Of a stretch of DNA of 12,716 bases, positions 12,683-12,716 are shown in pieces. A program made the position numbers and the translations under genes. The notes under the pieces were generated by a model. The model had not been told where the DNA came from. It made no database searches and saw only the letters and a program-made list of their open reading frames with translations. This stretch comes from an uncultured Oscillospiraceae bacterium (GTDB lineage Bacteria > Bacillota > Clostridia > Oscillospirales > Ruminococcaceae), in the NCBI GenBank assembly GCA_900543295.1, contig UQQY01000051.1, positions 1-12,716 on the forward strand. Reading direction: 5' to 3'. Each line of letters begins with the position of its first letter. Position 1 is the first letter of the stretch.

Positions 12683-12716
12683 TTCTGTTCCTCCTCAAAA
12701 AATGAACAAACTATTT

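Noticed and set aside
1..12716. CRISPR arrays, insertion sequences, phage genes, rRNA genes
   Set aside because: No regularly spaced repeats, transposase, integrase, phage structural proteins or rRNA sequence were seen.

Overview
The window looks like chromosomal DNA from a Gram-positive anaerobe of the class Clostridia, probably a gut Oscillospirales-type bacterium. The basis is the protein style, the AGGAGG-type ribosome binding sites, the near-consensus sigma-A promoters, a lipoprotein amino-acid binding protein and roughly balanced base composition. This is inference; no 16S rRNA gene is present.

Layout: (1) Positions 64-1014 (-) encode an L-lactate dehydrogenase, divergent from a two-gene + strand operon at 1394-3305 that resembles FrlB-FrlD, a sugar-amine-6-phosphate deglycase and its kinase. 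The shared intergenic region holds a 14-bp perfect inverted repeat over the likely ldh promoter, two ldh leader hairpins and a strong frl promoter. (2) Positions 3448-4771 (+) encode a small sigma-70-family factor overlapping a single-pass membrane protein, a probable sigma/anti-sigma pair. (3) Positions 4870-5731 (-) are rplM-rpsI (L13, S9), driven by a perfect consensus promoter. (4) Positions 6055-7444 (+) encode a flavodoxin-like reductase with a four-cysteine cluster and an MgtC/SapB-type membrane protein. (5) Positions 7445-8411 form an AT-rich, hairpin-rich stretch around a GNAT acetyltransferase gene (-), with 11-bp direct repeats on either side. (6) Positions 8411-9853 (-) hold tRNA-Pro(CGG) and a MATE efflux gene. 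A frameshifted XRE-type regulator (9942-10230, -) lies just upstream of the MATE gene. (7) Positions 10407-12682 (-) are a polar-amino-acid ABC importer operon: binding lipoprotein, permease, ATPase.

The most striking observation is in the ABC importer. The binding protein (11909-12682) carries its two halves in the reverse of the family's usual order. The lobe-2 block and the usual C-terminal helices come directly after the lipobox, and the usual N-terminal lobe-1 block is at the C-terminus, ending at the lobe-1/lobe-2 hinge. This is a circular permutation, and the expected ligand-binding residues are kept. It changes which lobe is tethered to the membrane.

Other points of note are the single-base frameshift in the XRE gene, two cases where a gene's stop codon lies inside the -35 element of the next promoter (XRE/MATE and MATE/tRNA-Pro), and an intercistronic hairpin that may set the ratio of binding protein to permease.
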